64,000 bases of DNA, taken from NCBI RefSeq assembly GCF_021032705.1, contig NZ_JAHVXI010000002.1, positions 62,001-126,000 of the forward strand, written 5' to 3'. Made by a program: the position numbers and the translations under genes. The notes beneath the pieces were generated by a model, which saw only the letters and a list, made by a program, of their open reading frames with translations, did not search any database and was not told where the DNA came from. Source of the stretch: Psychroserpens luteolus. GTDB taxonomy: Bacteria > Bacteroidota > Bacteroidia > Flavobacteriales > Flavobacteriaceae. Below, one piece after another: positions 1 to 6,665 of this stretch (positions are counted from its first letter, which is position 1; every line of letters starts with the position of its first letter).

Positions 1-1
1 T

Positions 2-457
2 TTAGGTTTTGTAAGTACCAACTTTAGACGAGAAATTGATGTGCGTTATCTCTTTGGTGCAGGCGTGACTTATCAAGTGTTGAACAAGAATAAAAATTGG
101 CTTAAGTTTTCAATTACTGGTGAATACGAACAAACCAATTTTTCTGAAACCGACTTTAATATTTCGGAATATGATGGCAGTAAATCGATCAACACCTTAA
201 GAGGTACGATATGGGTTAATGGAAAGTACCATCTATTCAAAAACAAATTGATTTTAACCCATGAGAGTTTTGTGCAACCGTCTCTAGAACGTAGTAATAA
301 TTATAGGTGGCGAGCCGATTTTGGGTTAGAGCTCCCAGTTTGGAAGTTTTTAAATTTCAAAATCAACTATCTACATACCTTTGAAAGTATTGTCATTGAA
401 GGTCAAAAGCGTCAGGACAAATTTTTAACATTAGGATTTACTTTAAAAAGCTATTAA
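2..457 (+). CDS. C-terminal part of an outer-membrane beta-barrel protein (DUF481-like), partial
   Basis: The reading frame is open from the first bases of the window, so the gene begins upstream and only its last ~151 codons are seen; the GTG at 41 is internal, not a start. The visible part is a series of alternating polar and aromatic segments ending in a short strand with the last residues Lys-Ser-Tyr, typical of an outer-membrane barrel. The pattern (tests of a gradient-like strand ladder with WVNGKYHL and NFKINYLHTFES) recalls DUF481 proteins of flavobacteria; this is recognition by memory only. The stop abuts the stop of the convergent gene next to it with no spacer. Confidence 0.6.
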   Translation, partial: LGFVSTNFRREIDVRYLFGAGVTYQVLNKNKNWLKFSITGEYEQTNFSETDFNISEYDGSKSINTLRGTIWVNGKYHLFKNKLILTHESFVQPSLERSNNYRWRADFGLELPVWKFLNFKINYLHTFESIVIEGQKRQDKFLTLGFTLKSY

Positions 458-1048
458 TTATAGCTTTAGCAATTCAACATAAGGATCACCACTTAGTCCT
501 AAAAGCTTTGCGAAAGCAGGTTCTGTTTTCATGCCGTTAGATTTCAATTCTATAATATCTTGTCTGAATTTTGATCCTTTTTCTGTCAAAATTCGATCTT
601 CAATAACCATATGTTGATAGGCGTTCTGCTGGTTGGTTGGAATGTTTTGTCCGAAAATCTCAAATGAAAACTGTTCTGTCTTAAATTCGGCAATTGTTGA
701 TTCTATATTTTGATATGTTGTCGTATAGATTTTAAAATGGTCGTAATGCCCAAATAACTTCGTCATATGTACAGAAAATGCGCAGTGATTATTACATTGA
801 CATATGATATCTAGATCACTATCTGGTAAATCGATACCAATGGGTATGGTTCCTGTTAGAATGGGATCATAGGTTTTGAGTAGTTCCAGAATGTTAAGTT
901 TCTTAATAACAGTGTAAGCGCGTTTTTGCCTGTTATTTCCGGATTTGAGATAGTCGATATGTTTAAAGTCTTTGGTCAATTCTGGACATTTTGAATTCTC
1001 TGTCTGACAACTTACTTTATTTCCACTCCCAATCCAGTTCATTGACAT
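458..1048 (-). CDS. DUF4269 family protein
   Basis: A 196-residue soluble protein matching the DUF4269 family. The signature is around residues 33-90: YLKSGN, then GTIPIGIDLPDSDLDIICQC, which looks like the G-[ST] and D-x-D core of a minimal nucleotidyltransferase fold; that catalytic role is inference and no activity is assigned. The ATG start overlaps the end of the upstream gene by 32 bases, and homologues usually begin just before YLKSGN, so the first ~25 residues may not be translated (the second ATG at 1042 or a TTG near 979 are alternatives). It is the last gene of a two-gene unit with the YcxB-like gene. Confidence 0.75.
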   Translation of the reverse strand: MSMNWIGSGNKVSCQTENSKCPELTKDFKHIDYLKSGNNRQKRAYTVIKKLNILELLKTYDPILTGTIPIGIDLPDSDLDIICQCNNHCAFSVHMTKLFGHYDHFKIYTTTYQNIESTIAEFKTEQFSFEIFGQNIPTNQQNAYQHMVIEDRILTEKGSKFRQDIIELKSNGMKTEPAFAKLLGLSGDPYVELLKL

Positions 1049-1556
1049 AGTCTAAATCGATATCAGTAAATAGTTTCTTGAATTTGTCATGATCAGTAAC
1101 AGCACGTTTTGGGATAATTAAAGATAATTCTGATTTAAGTTTTAAAAAGTAATGCTCTTTTAATTCGATCAATTTATCAAACTCCGAATCTTGTATTCTG
1201 CTTTGTGATCCGAAATCGGAAGTTTCAATAAAATCGGTGTCATCACCAAAAGTGAGCACGTTTTCCTTGCCTATTCTGTTTTTATAATGTTCTTTGATAT
1301 GGTTTTCAAAGTGTCTTTTATATCTCCCTTTGGAATACAATGGATAAAAAATATACCAGAGTAGTGCAAAAAGAATAAATAGTATTGCAAGCTCTGTCCT
1401 CTTCAAAAAGAACATCACTAATCCTAGTATCACATAAATTATTGGGATAACTAGTCTTGATTTGTTTCTGTTTTTTTTATGCTGTTTGGATTTAGAAGAC
1501 GCATAAAGTTGATATTCTAAAAAATCATCAAAGTTTAAGGTGTAATGTAATGTCAT
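1017..1556 (-). CDS. YcxB-like family membrane protein
   Basis: A 179-residue protein with a basic linker followed by two close transmembrane segments at about residues 35-70 (VIPIIYVILGLVMFFL and AILFILFALLWYIF) and a C-terminal soluble domain with the TDFIETSDFGSQSR / FDKLIELKEHYFLKL pattern seen in YcxB-like proteins (a PH-like fold at the membrane face). No molecular role is known. It overlaps the start of the DUF4269 gene and is probably co-transcribed with it. Recognition of the family is fairly firm from layout and the C-terminal motif. Confidence 0.65.
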   Translation of the reverse strand: MTLHYTLNFDDFLEYQLYASSKSKQHKKNRNKSRLVIPIIYVILGLVMFFLKRTELAILFILFALLWYIFYPLYSKGRYKRHFENHIKEHYKNRIGKENVLTFGDDTDFIETSDFGSQSRIQDSEFDKLIELKEHYFLKLKSELSLIIPKRAVTDHDKFKKLFTDIDLDYVNELDWEWK

Positions 1557-1590
1557 TGGTGTTGAAGCTTGTTAATACAAGGAGGAAAGT

Positions 1591-1624
1591 TAAAAAAAAA
1601 AGATTGCCTATCTAGACAATCTTT
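1591..1624 (-). terminator. Rho-independent terminator of the cold-shock gene
   Basis: On the minus strand AAAGATTG ... CAATCTTT form an 8-bp stem (1599-1606 with 1617-1624) followed by an uninterrupted run of ten T residues. It lies about 40 bases past the stop of the csp gene. Confidence 0.8.
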
Positions 1625-1662
1625 AATTTTGAACTATAAGAAATAGTTAGATTTGTTTCTAT

Positions 1663-1857
1663 TTAATGAATGACTTCAACGTTAATAGCATTTAATCCTT
1701 TTTTTCCTTGTTCAGTTCTAAACTGAACTTTGTCATCTTCTTTGATGTTATCAATCAAACCTGAATTGTGTACAAAAATATCCTCTCCTGAGTCTTTTGA
1801 TGTGATAAACCCAAATCCTTTTGAGCTGTTAAAAAATTTTACTGTGCCTTCTTGCAT
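1663..1857 (-). CDS. Cold-shock domain protein, CspA family
   Basis: A 64-residue single cold-shock domain (OB fold) that binds single-stranded RNA/DNA and melts RNA structure. RNP1 is KGFGFIT (residues 13-19) and RNP2 is DIFVH (26-30); the N-terminus EGTVKFFN is canonical, and the size is that of the family. It has its own terminator and a long upstream region without genes holding a -7 box about 220 bases before the start, so a long structured leader, as in other cold-shock mRNAs, is likely. Which paralogue (A, C, E) cannot be told. Confidence 0.95.
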   Translation of the reverse strand: MQEGTVKFFNSSKGFGFITSKDSGEDIFVHNSGLIDNIKEDDKVQFRTEQGKKGLNAINVEVIH

Positions 1858-2075
1858 CTTTACTAAATTTAAAATTAAAAATAAGTTTTGTTCAAGATTA
1901 TATCCTGTGACGCTAATTTGAGTATATCATAAGCTTTGTTATGAGCTATTCATGATTTTGCAAACGCTTAAAAAAATAAAGTAGTGATGAAATAAAAAAG
2001 GAAAGAAGGGCTAAACTCTTTAATTGATTATAAAATAATACCCTAGAATTGTAAAGGTGTTCTGCTTGAACAGTG

Positions 2076-2083
2076 CAAATATA
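2076..2083 (-). promoter_or_regulatory. Probable -7 promoter box for the cold-shock gene
   Basis: The minus strand reads TATATTTG here, an exact match to the Bacteroidota TAnnTTTG box. Transcription would start near 2070 and give a leader of ~210 bases before the csp ATG at 1857. No clear TTTG -33 partner is seen, so support is moderate. Confidence 0.45.
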
Positions 2084-2138
2084 GACTATTAAATATTGGA
2101 ATATGTCCTAATACTTAAAAATCTTCATCGCTAGCTTT

Positions 2139-3215
2139 TTAATTGGTTAATTTTCTCATGATCCATTCCAATGGTCCTGATTGTTTATATTTCCGCCACA
2201 CTACAGCAAATAGAATGCAGAGTACACTAAAGCCTAATGCATAAGCCACTGAAAATTGAACAGAATATTGACCCATTTTTGAAGGGTCTATCGCGTCAAT
2301 AAGTCCCATGCCGATAATAACATGCGCCACATAAAAGGTGAGCGCTAATTGTCCAGTTTTATTTAAAGCGGTAATTATGATATTATTTTCATAGCGCTTG
2401 GCGATTAGTATACATGCTGAAATGATGGAGAAGGCTATTGCAATTCCGTTGAACATATAAATGGGCAGTGGTGGCATTGGATTGGTTCCAATAATTTCAG
2501 CTAATTCTTTTGCAGTGTCTTGGTTTCCTGCTGATAAGACTACAATAGAGACATAGGACAAGGCTTGAATAGATAAGAAAATAAGTGTACTCACCCAAAA
2601 GGTCTTTTTTATGAACTTATCATTGTGCAAATCCTGTTTTCCAAACCAATAGCCAAACAGCATAAAGGCAGTCCACGGAATTACAGGGTGAAAACCGTTG
2701 GAAAATAGATTCCTCAAAAACCCATTAAAGGTCCAAAAATCTTGATAGGTAAGCGTTTTAAAGTCCCAACCAGTTTCATAATTCCAAAGGATCATAAGTA
2801 TCGGGAAAGCCAGTATTATGGCGATTGCTGAAGCTATAAGTGTTTTTCCTTTGCTGGTTAATAGCAACATTGTTACAGCCATATAAATCCCATAAAAATG
2901 AAGAATGTCTGCTGGCCAAATGGTGATATAGGAGATGCCGACAACAAAGAGGAATACAGCTCGTTTTGCAATTCTGTTGCGAGCAATTTTTAATTTGGCT
3001 TGATCATTATTTAGAATGGCAGAATTGGTCATTAAAGCGAGCCCGACACCAGCTAGCACTACAAATGTTGCAGCAGCTTTTCCATCAAAAATGCCAACAA
3101 TAGACCTTAACCAATTAGGACCAGATTGCCCAAAAACAACTTTAAAATTGACAATGATCATTCCGATAATAGCCAATGCTCGTGCAACATCAATTCCAAT
3201 GATTCTTTTTTTCAT
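2139..3215 (-). CDS. DUF418/DUF1624-type multi-pass membrane protein
   Basis: A 358-residue protein with about ten hydrophobic segments. The N-terminus (RIIGIDVARALAIIGMIIVN) matches the opening of the heparan-alpha-glucosaminide acetyltransferase-like / YeiB group, in which an RxxxxDxxRGxA-like motif starts the first helix; here it is GIDVARALAI. The C-terminus (LTFYVAHVIIGMG ... RKYKQSGPLEWIMRKLT) is typical of DUF418. The family is thought to move or transfer acyl groups across the inner membrane, but no substrate is known. It is a single gene, separated from its neighbours on both sides. Confidence 0.75.
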   Translation of the reverse strand: MKKRIIGIDVARALAIIGMIIVNFKVVFGQSGPNWLRSIVGIFDGKAAATFVVLAGVGLALMTNSAILNNDQAKLKIARNRIAKRAVFLFVVGISYITIWPADILHFYGIYMAVTMLLLTSKGKTLIASAIAIILAFPILMILWNYETGWDFKTLTYQDFWTFNGFLRNLFSNGFHPVIPWTAFMLFGYWFGKQDLHNDKFIKKTFWVSTLIFLSIQALSYVSIVVLSAGNQDTAKELAEIIGTNPMPPLPIYMFNGIAIAFSIISACILIAKRYENNIIITALNKTGQLALTFYVAHVIIGMGLIDAIDPSKMGQYSVQFSVAYALGFSVLCILFAVVWRKYKQSGPLEWIMRKLTN

Positions 3216-3282
3216 GTCTTTCTTTTCTATTTAAATAGACGTGAAATGTTGTATGATGGTTGCCTGAGGTGCTGGTACTTTG

Positions 3283-3936
3283 CTATTTGTTTTTTATTAA
3301 TAGCGGATACACCTCTCCAGAGTCATGCTCATCAATAATAAACATAAAGTCATTTTTGTAGTTTAGTCCTTCGAACTTTTGTTCAAAGTCCATTTTCATT
3401 AAAGTTTCATGAATCGCAATAAAGCCTTCAAACTTGTATAATTCAAACAGTTCTATAAGTCCGTCTAATTCATCAATATCCACATCTTTATACTCTGAAG
3501 GTAAGTTCTCATCATCTAGTATGGCCAAGGGATCCATAAAACTCATAGTGATTCCTGGTAAGGCATCAAACTTGGTGGCGAAGTCATAGTCGTATCCCAT
3601 GTCAAATTCTTCTGTTTGGACTTCGTAGTCTTTCCAAGTTCCAATGCCATAGGCTGCAGCATCTACACCTTCCATTAAAAAATAGCCATCAAACTCGAAG
3701 AGGATGGCAAATAACTCCTCGTCTCTTACAATGCCCTTTTCAGGATTTATCCACCATTCGTTCAGGTTCTTCTCAATTTCAACCTCTAAGTGTTGCTTAT
3801 AGGTTTCAAAATCATAGGCTTTTAATTCCTGATATAAACGATACAGTAGCTTATCCAAATTAGGGATAGCATTAAAATTGGTGTCGTATTCGTTTTTAAG
3901 ACTGGATAATGTTGCTATTATTTTGCTGTTGCTCAT
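3283..3936 (-). CDS. Unrecognised acidic soluble protein
   Basis: A 217-residue protein with no signal peptide or membrane segment and a strongly acidic middle and C-terminal part (for example EYKDVDIDELDGLIELFEL). I do not recognise the family. Its composition and the FEFDGYFLMEG / WKDYEV segments suggest a small alpha-beta cytoplasmic protein. It stands just downstream of the membrane-anchored gene at 3961-4623 on the same strand with a 24-base gap, so the two may be co-transcribed. Confidence 0.6.
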   Translation of the reverse strand: MSNSKIIATLSSLKNEYDTNFNAIPNLDKLLYRLYQELKAYDFETYKQHLEVEIEKNLNEWWINPEKGIVRDEELFAILFEFDGYFLMEGVDAAAYGIGTWKDYEVQTEEFDMGYDYDFATKFDALPGITMSFMDPLAILDDENLPSEYKDVDIDELDGLIELFELYKFEGFIAIHETLMKMDFEQKFEGLNYKNDFMFIIDEHDSGEVYPLLIKNK

Positions 3937-3960
3937 GGTTACCTATTATAGTTAATAAGA

Positions 3961-4623
3961 TCATTTTTTTCTTGAAAGTTTTATAATCAGAAACACGAAG
4001 CCAACTAGTATGAATAAATAGGGAGAATATCTTCCGATGATATAACCAAGGCGATAACCTTGCGACTTACCGTTAAACTGACTTATTTTATTGTCCTTAT
4101 TTATTTGTGCTGAATTAAAAAAATAATCTTTCGTTTCATTATTAAAAGACACGTCGTCGAAATAACTAAAACAATAAACACTGTTGTTTAATATAAAAAC
4201 ATCTGTCTCACTCGATTGTTTATTATTAGAACTTATCACTTTAAGTTTCATACCAACAAAACTATCTTTCTGGATTTCAATTTCTTCAATGCGCATAGAG
4301 TTTCTACTATTACTAATTCCTTTTGAATACCCTTTATAATACGTCATTAAAGATTCTTTATCATGAGGCAAATTAGATAGATTTTCATCAGTAGAGTTGT
4401 TTTTTAAAGACAATCTTTGGAGCATATATGTAGAGTTGCCAACAGAAGTGTAGATTTGACGTGTATCGATTCCATTCAAAATACTATCTAACACATAAAC
4501 TTTTTCACTAGGCATTCGAACCGAAATTAGCGAATCAAACTTATATTCATACCACTGTGTTTCCTGAGAAAAAGATTGAGCCGAAAAGAACAGCATAAGT
4601 ATTAGAAAAAATGTCTTTATCAT
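3961..4623 (-). CDS. Unrecognised secreted/membrane-anchored protein
   Basis: A 220-residue protein with an N-terminal signal peptide (FFLILMLFFSAQSFSQ, cut near residue 19), a soluble domain of ~165 residues rich in Ser and Asn, and one C-terminal transmembrane segment (YLFILVGFVFLIIKLS) followed by RKK. This is the shape of a periplasmic domain tethered at its C-terminus. The family is unknown to me. Its start lies 40 bases beyond the short repeat element at 4664-4724, so it may be the first stable gene next to the cassette-like block. Confidence 0.6.
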   Translation of the reverse strand: MIKTFFLILMLFFSAQSFSQETQWYEYKFDSLISVRMPSEKVYVLDSILNGIDTRQIYTSVGNSTYMLQRLSLKNNSTDENLSNLPHDKESLMTYYKGYSKGISNSRNSMRIEEIEIQKDSFVGMKLKVISSNNKQSSETDVFILNNSVYCFSYFDDVSFNNETKDYFFNSAQINKDNKISQFNGKSQGYRLGYIIGRYSPYLFILVGFVFLIIKLSRKK

Positions 4624-4663
4624 TTGAATAAAATTTAGTTATATAGAACTTTTAACTTGTTAG

Positions 4664-4724
4664 TTTTTGCTAATATGAGTGCATTCAGACTGAGATTAAT
4701 TATACACGTTACTAGGCAATGTTT
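4664..4724 (-). repeat. Short cassette-like boundary element (copy A)
   Basis: Begins five bases past the stop of the lipoprotein gene in the direction of transcription: the minus strand reads GCCTAGTAACGTGTATAAT and ends at TAGCAAAAA. Both ends match copy B at 5168-5310 (GGCTAACAACGTGTATA at one end, TAGCAAAAA at the other), but the middle is much shorter and the second arm is degenerate. Confidence 0.6.
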
Positions 4725-4728
4725 CTGT

Positions 4729-5157
4729 TTATCTTTTTTCAAATTCTTCATTACATTCTGCACTTTTTGAACGTTTATTAATTTCAGTGAATGAAAAGTT
4801 ATTTTCTGTGTTGTCAACAACAAAATTTAAAGGCTTGAACTCTATTTTCTCATTACGATTAATAAATTCCACTGATAAGGATTTTCCAATATTGTAATCT
4901 AAAATAGCTTTTATTGAATCGGTTTTGAATCCACCTGGCAAAATATAATGCATGGTATCAGATTCTATTTTATAGTAAGTCCAACTTGTTTGTATTCCTG
5001 AGGTTGTTACAACTCTGAATGAATCTTTTTTAGTGTACAACTCTAAATATCCATCATTAGAATTACATGAATACCAGTTTCCTTCTAATTGGTTTGTATT
5101 TGGTTTACAAGAAATTAATGAAAATAAAAATAAAAATAGAATAAATGAGTTTTTCAC
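4729..5157 (-). CDS. Small lipoprotein of unknown function (lipocalin-like size)
   Basis: A 142-residue lipoprotein: the start is taken as the GTG at 5157, which gives a perfect lipoprotein signal (KNSFILFLFLFSLISC, lipobox LISC with Cys17). The longer frame from the ATG at 5208 would add 17 residues encoded by the adjacent repeat element and bury the signal. After the Cys, EGNWYSCNSNDGYLELY and a later TSWTYYKIESDTMHY resemble the beta-strand pattern of small lipocalin-like lipoproteins of this phylum, but no family is certain. It sits between two boundary elements like a cassette gene. Confidence 0.65.
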   Translation of the reverse strand: MKNSFILFLFLFSLISCKPNTNQLEGNWYSCNSNDGYLELYTKKDSFRVVTTSGIQTSWTYYKIESDTMHYILPGGFKTDSIKAILDYNIGKSLSVEFINRNEKIEFKPLNFVVDNTENNFSFTEINKRSKSAECNEEFEKR

Positions 5158-5167
5158 TTTCTTTAAA

Positions 5168-5310
5168 TTTTTGCTAGCGTGTTCGTGTATGGTTAGTTGC
5201 GTAGACAAGAACTAAGTTAGCAAAAGAAAACGAACCAGAGGAAATTTCAAAGAAATTTCCAAGTAGGCAAGGCAAGAACGAGCAATTGACTATACACGTT
5301 GTTAGCCACA
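5168..5310 (-). repeat. Imperfect-palindrome cassette-boundary element (copy B)
   Basis: A ~140-base element between two single genes. Outer arms: TTGCTAGCGTGTTCGTGTAT with GTTAGTTGC (5171-5200) pair imperfectly with GCAATTGACTATACACG and TTGTTAGCCA (5282-5308). Nested inside is a perfect hairpin, GGAAATTTC-AAA-GAAATTTCC (5240-5260). One end lies 4-7 bases past the stop of the upstream gene; the other ends about 11 bases before the GTG start of the next. The layout recalls an integron attC site (GTTAGCC matches the GTTRRRY core at six of seven positions). Confidence 0.65.
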
Positions 5311-5314
5311 GTTT

Positions 5315-6394
5315 TTATGCAATTATTTCTTGAGCGTGTAATCGAATTATATTATCTACATCTAGCAAATTTCTTTCTTTATAGAAGTTGGTATGTTCTT
5401 CATAGGTAAGCCACCTAGAACCAATCATTCTTGCGTTAAAAAGCTCATCGAATATTTTGTAAGACACATTCCTACCTTTTACATTTTTCTTATTCAACGA
5501 CTTTTCGGTTTCCATTATTTTTTTTACCTCGCATATTGGAACATGAAGTCCTGTACTTACCATTTTACTATCAGAATTTTGTAGTTTGCTTGTTGGACGT
5601 AGAAATGCACAACAATAAGGAAGGCGATATCCTTTAATGGACTTTTTTCCCTTGTCATTATTGCAATATCCTGCTTGACAAAGGTTTTTACTCATTTTTT
5701 CAATTTGAGCACTTAAACTACCAGCTTTAAAATTTAGGCTTTTGTTATTCCAAGTTTTATATTGCATATGTAGAAAACGTATCTGTCCACTTTTTGTGTC
5801 CAGATGTTCATAAATTAAGTCAGCTCCAATTATATTTTCTGCATTATCCGGATGTAAAAGTCTTAAACGAAGAACATTATCACTATCTAATTTGTAATCA
5901 ACAAACTCTTCTCGCTCATAGATTTTATGCTTTAATTTGAGATCCTTTCTTTCAGCTAAATAAGTATCTCGATTTAATATTTTATGTTCAGAAATTTTAC
6001 GTGGTTGAAAATATTCAATGGCATTCTTATAATCTCTAATCCGTTTCTTTAGAAATCTTTTATTTCCTTTATTCAATGCAACATTATCTAAATCTTTTAA
6101 GTCTTTCTCAATTAAATCAACTGGATTGACTTCATTTTCTGGTGTTGATTGAGCGTCCGCTAATTCTTTGTAAAATTTAACCCAATCACTTTCATTTTTT
6201 CTATCTAATAAACCTGTAATTGAATCATAAATTTCTGGATTCAAATCTTGAACCAAATCTATAGTCTGTTCGTAAGAAATAGGTTGATTTAATTTTCTCG
6301 AAATACTAACCACCTCTCTTAATGCATTAACAAGTTGAAAAGCCGTGTTTCTTCTTTCGTCTTCGTTTACAGAGTCATTTGAAAAGTAATCCAT
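5315..6394 (-). CDS. Unrecognised protein with a PD-(D/E)xK-like motif, possible defence nuclease
   Basis: A 359-residue soluble protein. The N-terminal half is helical and charged (residues 1-150). In the middle, GADLIYEH (190-197) followed after about 14 residues by HMQYKTW (209-215) fits the D ... QxK core of restriction-endonuclease-fold nucleases, with D192, Q211 and K213 as candidate residues; this is inference from pattern alone. Five Cys (about 239, 244, 261, 262, 288) lie in the next 50 residues and could bind metal. The gene stands alone, its stop four bases from a cassette-like element, so it looks like transferred cargo. A phage-defence role is a guess; no partner gene is present. 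Confidence 0.6.
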   Translation of the reverse strand: MDYFSNDSVNEDERRNTAFQLVNALREVVSISRKLNQPISYEQTIDLVQDLNPEIYDSITGLLDRKNESDWVKFYKELADAQSTPENEVNPVDLIEKDLKDLDNVALNKGNKRFLKKRIRDYKNAIEYFQPRKISEHKILNRDTYLAERKDLKLKHKIYEREEFVDYKLDSDNVLRLRLLHPDNAENIIGADLIYEHLDTKSGQIRFLHMQYKTWNNKSLNFKAGSLSAQIEKMSKNLCQAGYCNNDKGKKSIKGYRLPYCCAFLRPTSKLQNSDSKMVSTGLHVPICEVKKIMETEKSLNKKNVKGRNVSYKIFDELFNARMIGSRWLTYEEHTNFYKERNLLDVDNIIRLHAQEIIA

Positions 6395-6665
6395 ACTAGT
6401 TTATTTATGCTTTCCGAAAGTTAACCAAAACAACGCTTCTATTTATACGTACTTCTACGTATCTTTTAACGTCCTCCTAAAATGCTTAATTGTTTTCCTA
6501 ATAAGGCCAAAACACTAGCAGCTAAGCCGTCTGCAATACCATTCATAAACATTCATTAAATTCAATAGTTGATCAGAAAGACTCTCGTTAGCTTTTACAT
6601 CTACTATAAAATTTAAGTATAAACTTTTTCGGTTACTTCTTGTTTTTGTATTCTATTTCTATATC
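6395..6665. other. Gene-free stretch between sulP and the cassette-like block
   Basis: 271 bases that hold the duplicated 24-codon relic (6464-6545), a short palindrome TACGTacttctACGTA just beside it, and otherwise AT-rich DNA in which I see no gene. Confidence 0.6.
6464..6545 (-). pseudogene. Duplicated 3' end of the small membrane-protein gene at 8925
   Basis: The minus strand encodes the end of the 118-residue membrane protein again: LLGKQLSILGGR and a stop at 6466-6468, preceded by GLAA-V-A matches. The DNA is nearly identical from 6464 to about 6530 and fades by 6545 (compare 8923-9004). It has no start and is a relic. sulP lies between the two copies. Confidence 0.85.

Noticed and set aside
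4635-4823. 62-codon frame on the minus strand across repeat copy A
   Set aside because: Overlaps the end of the lipoprotein gene in another frame and runs through the repeat; no sign of a real protein.
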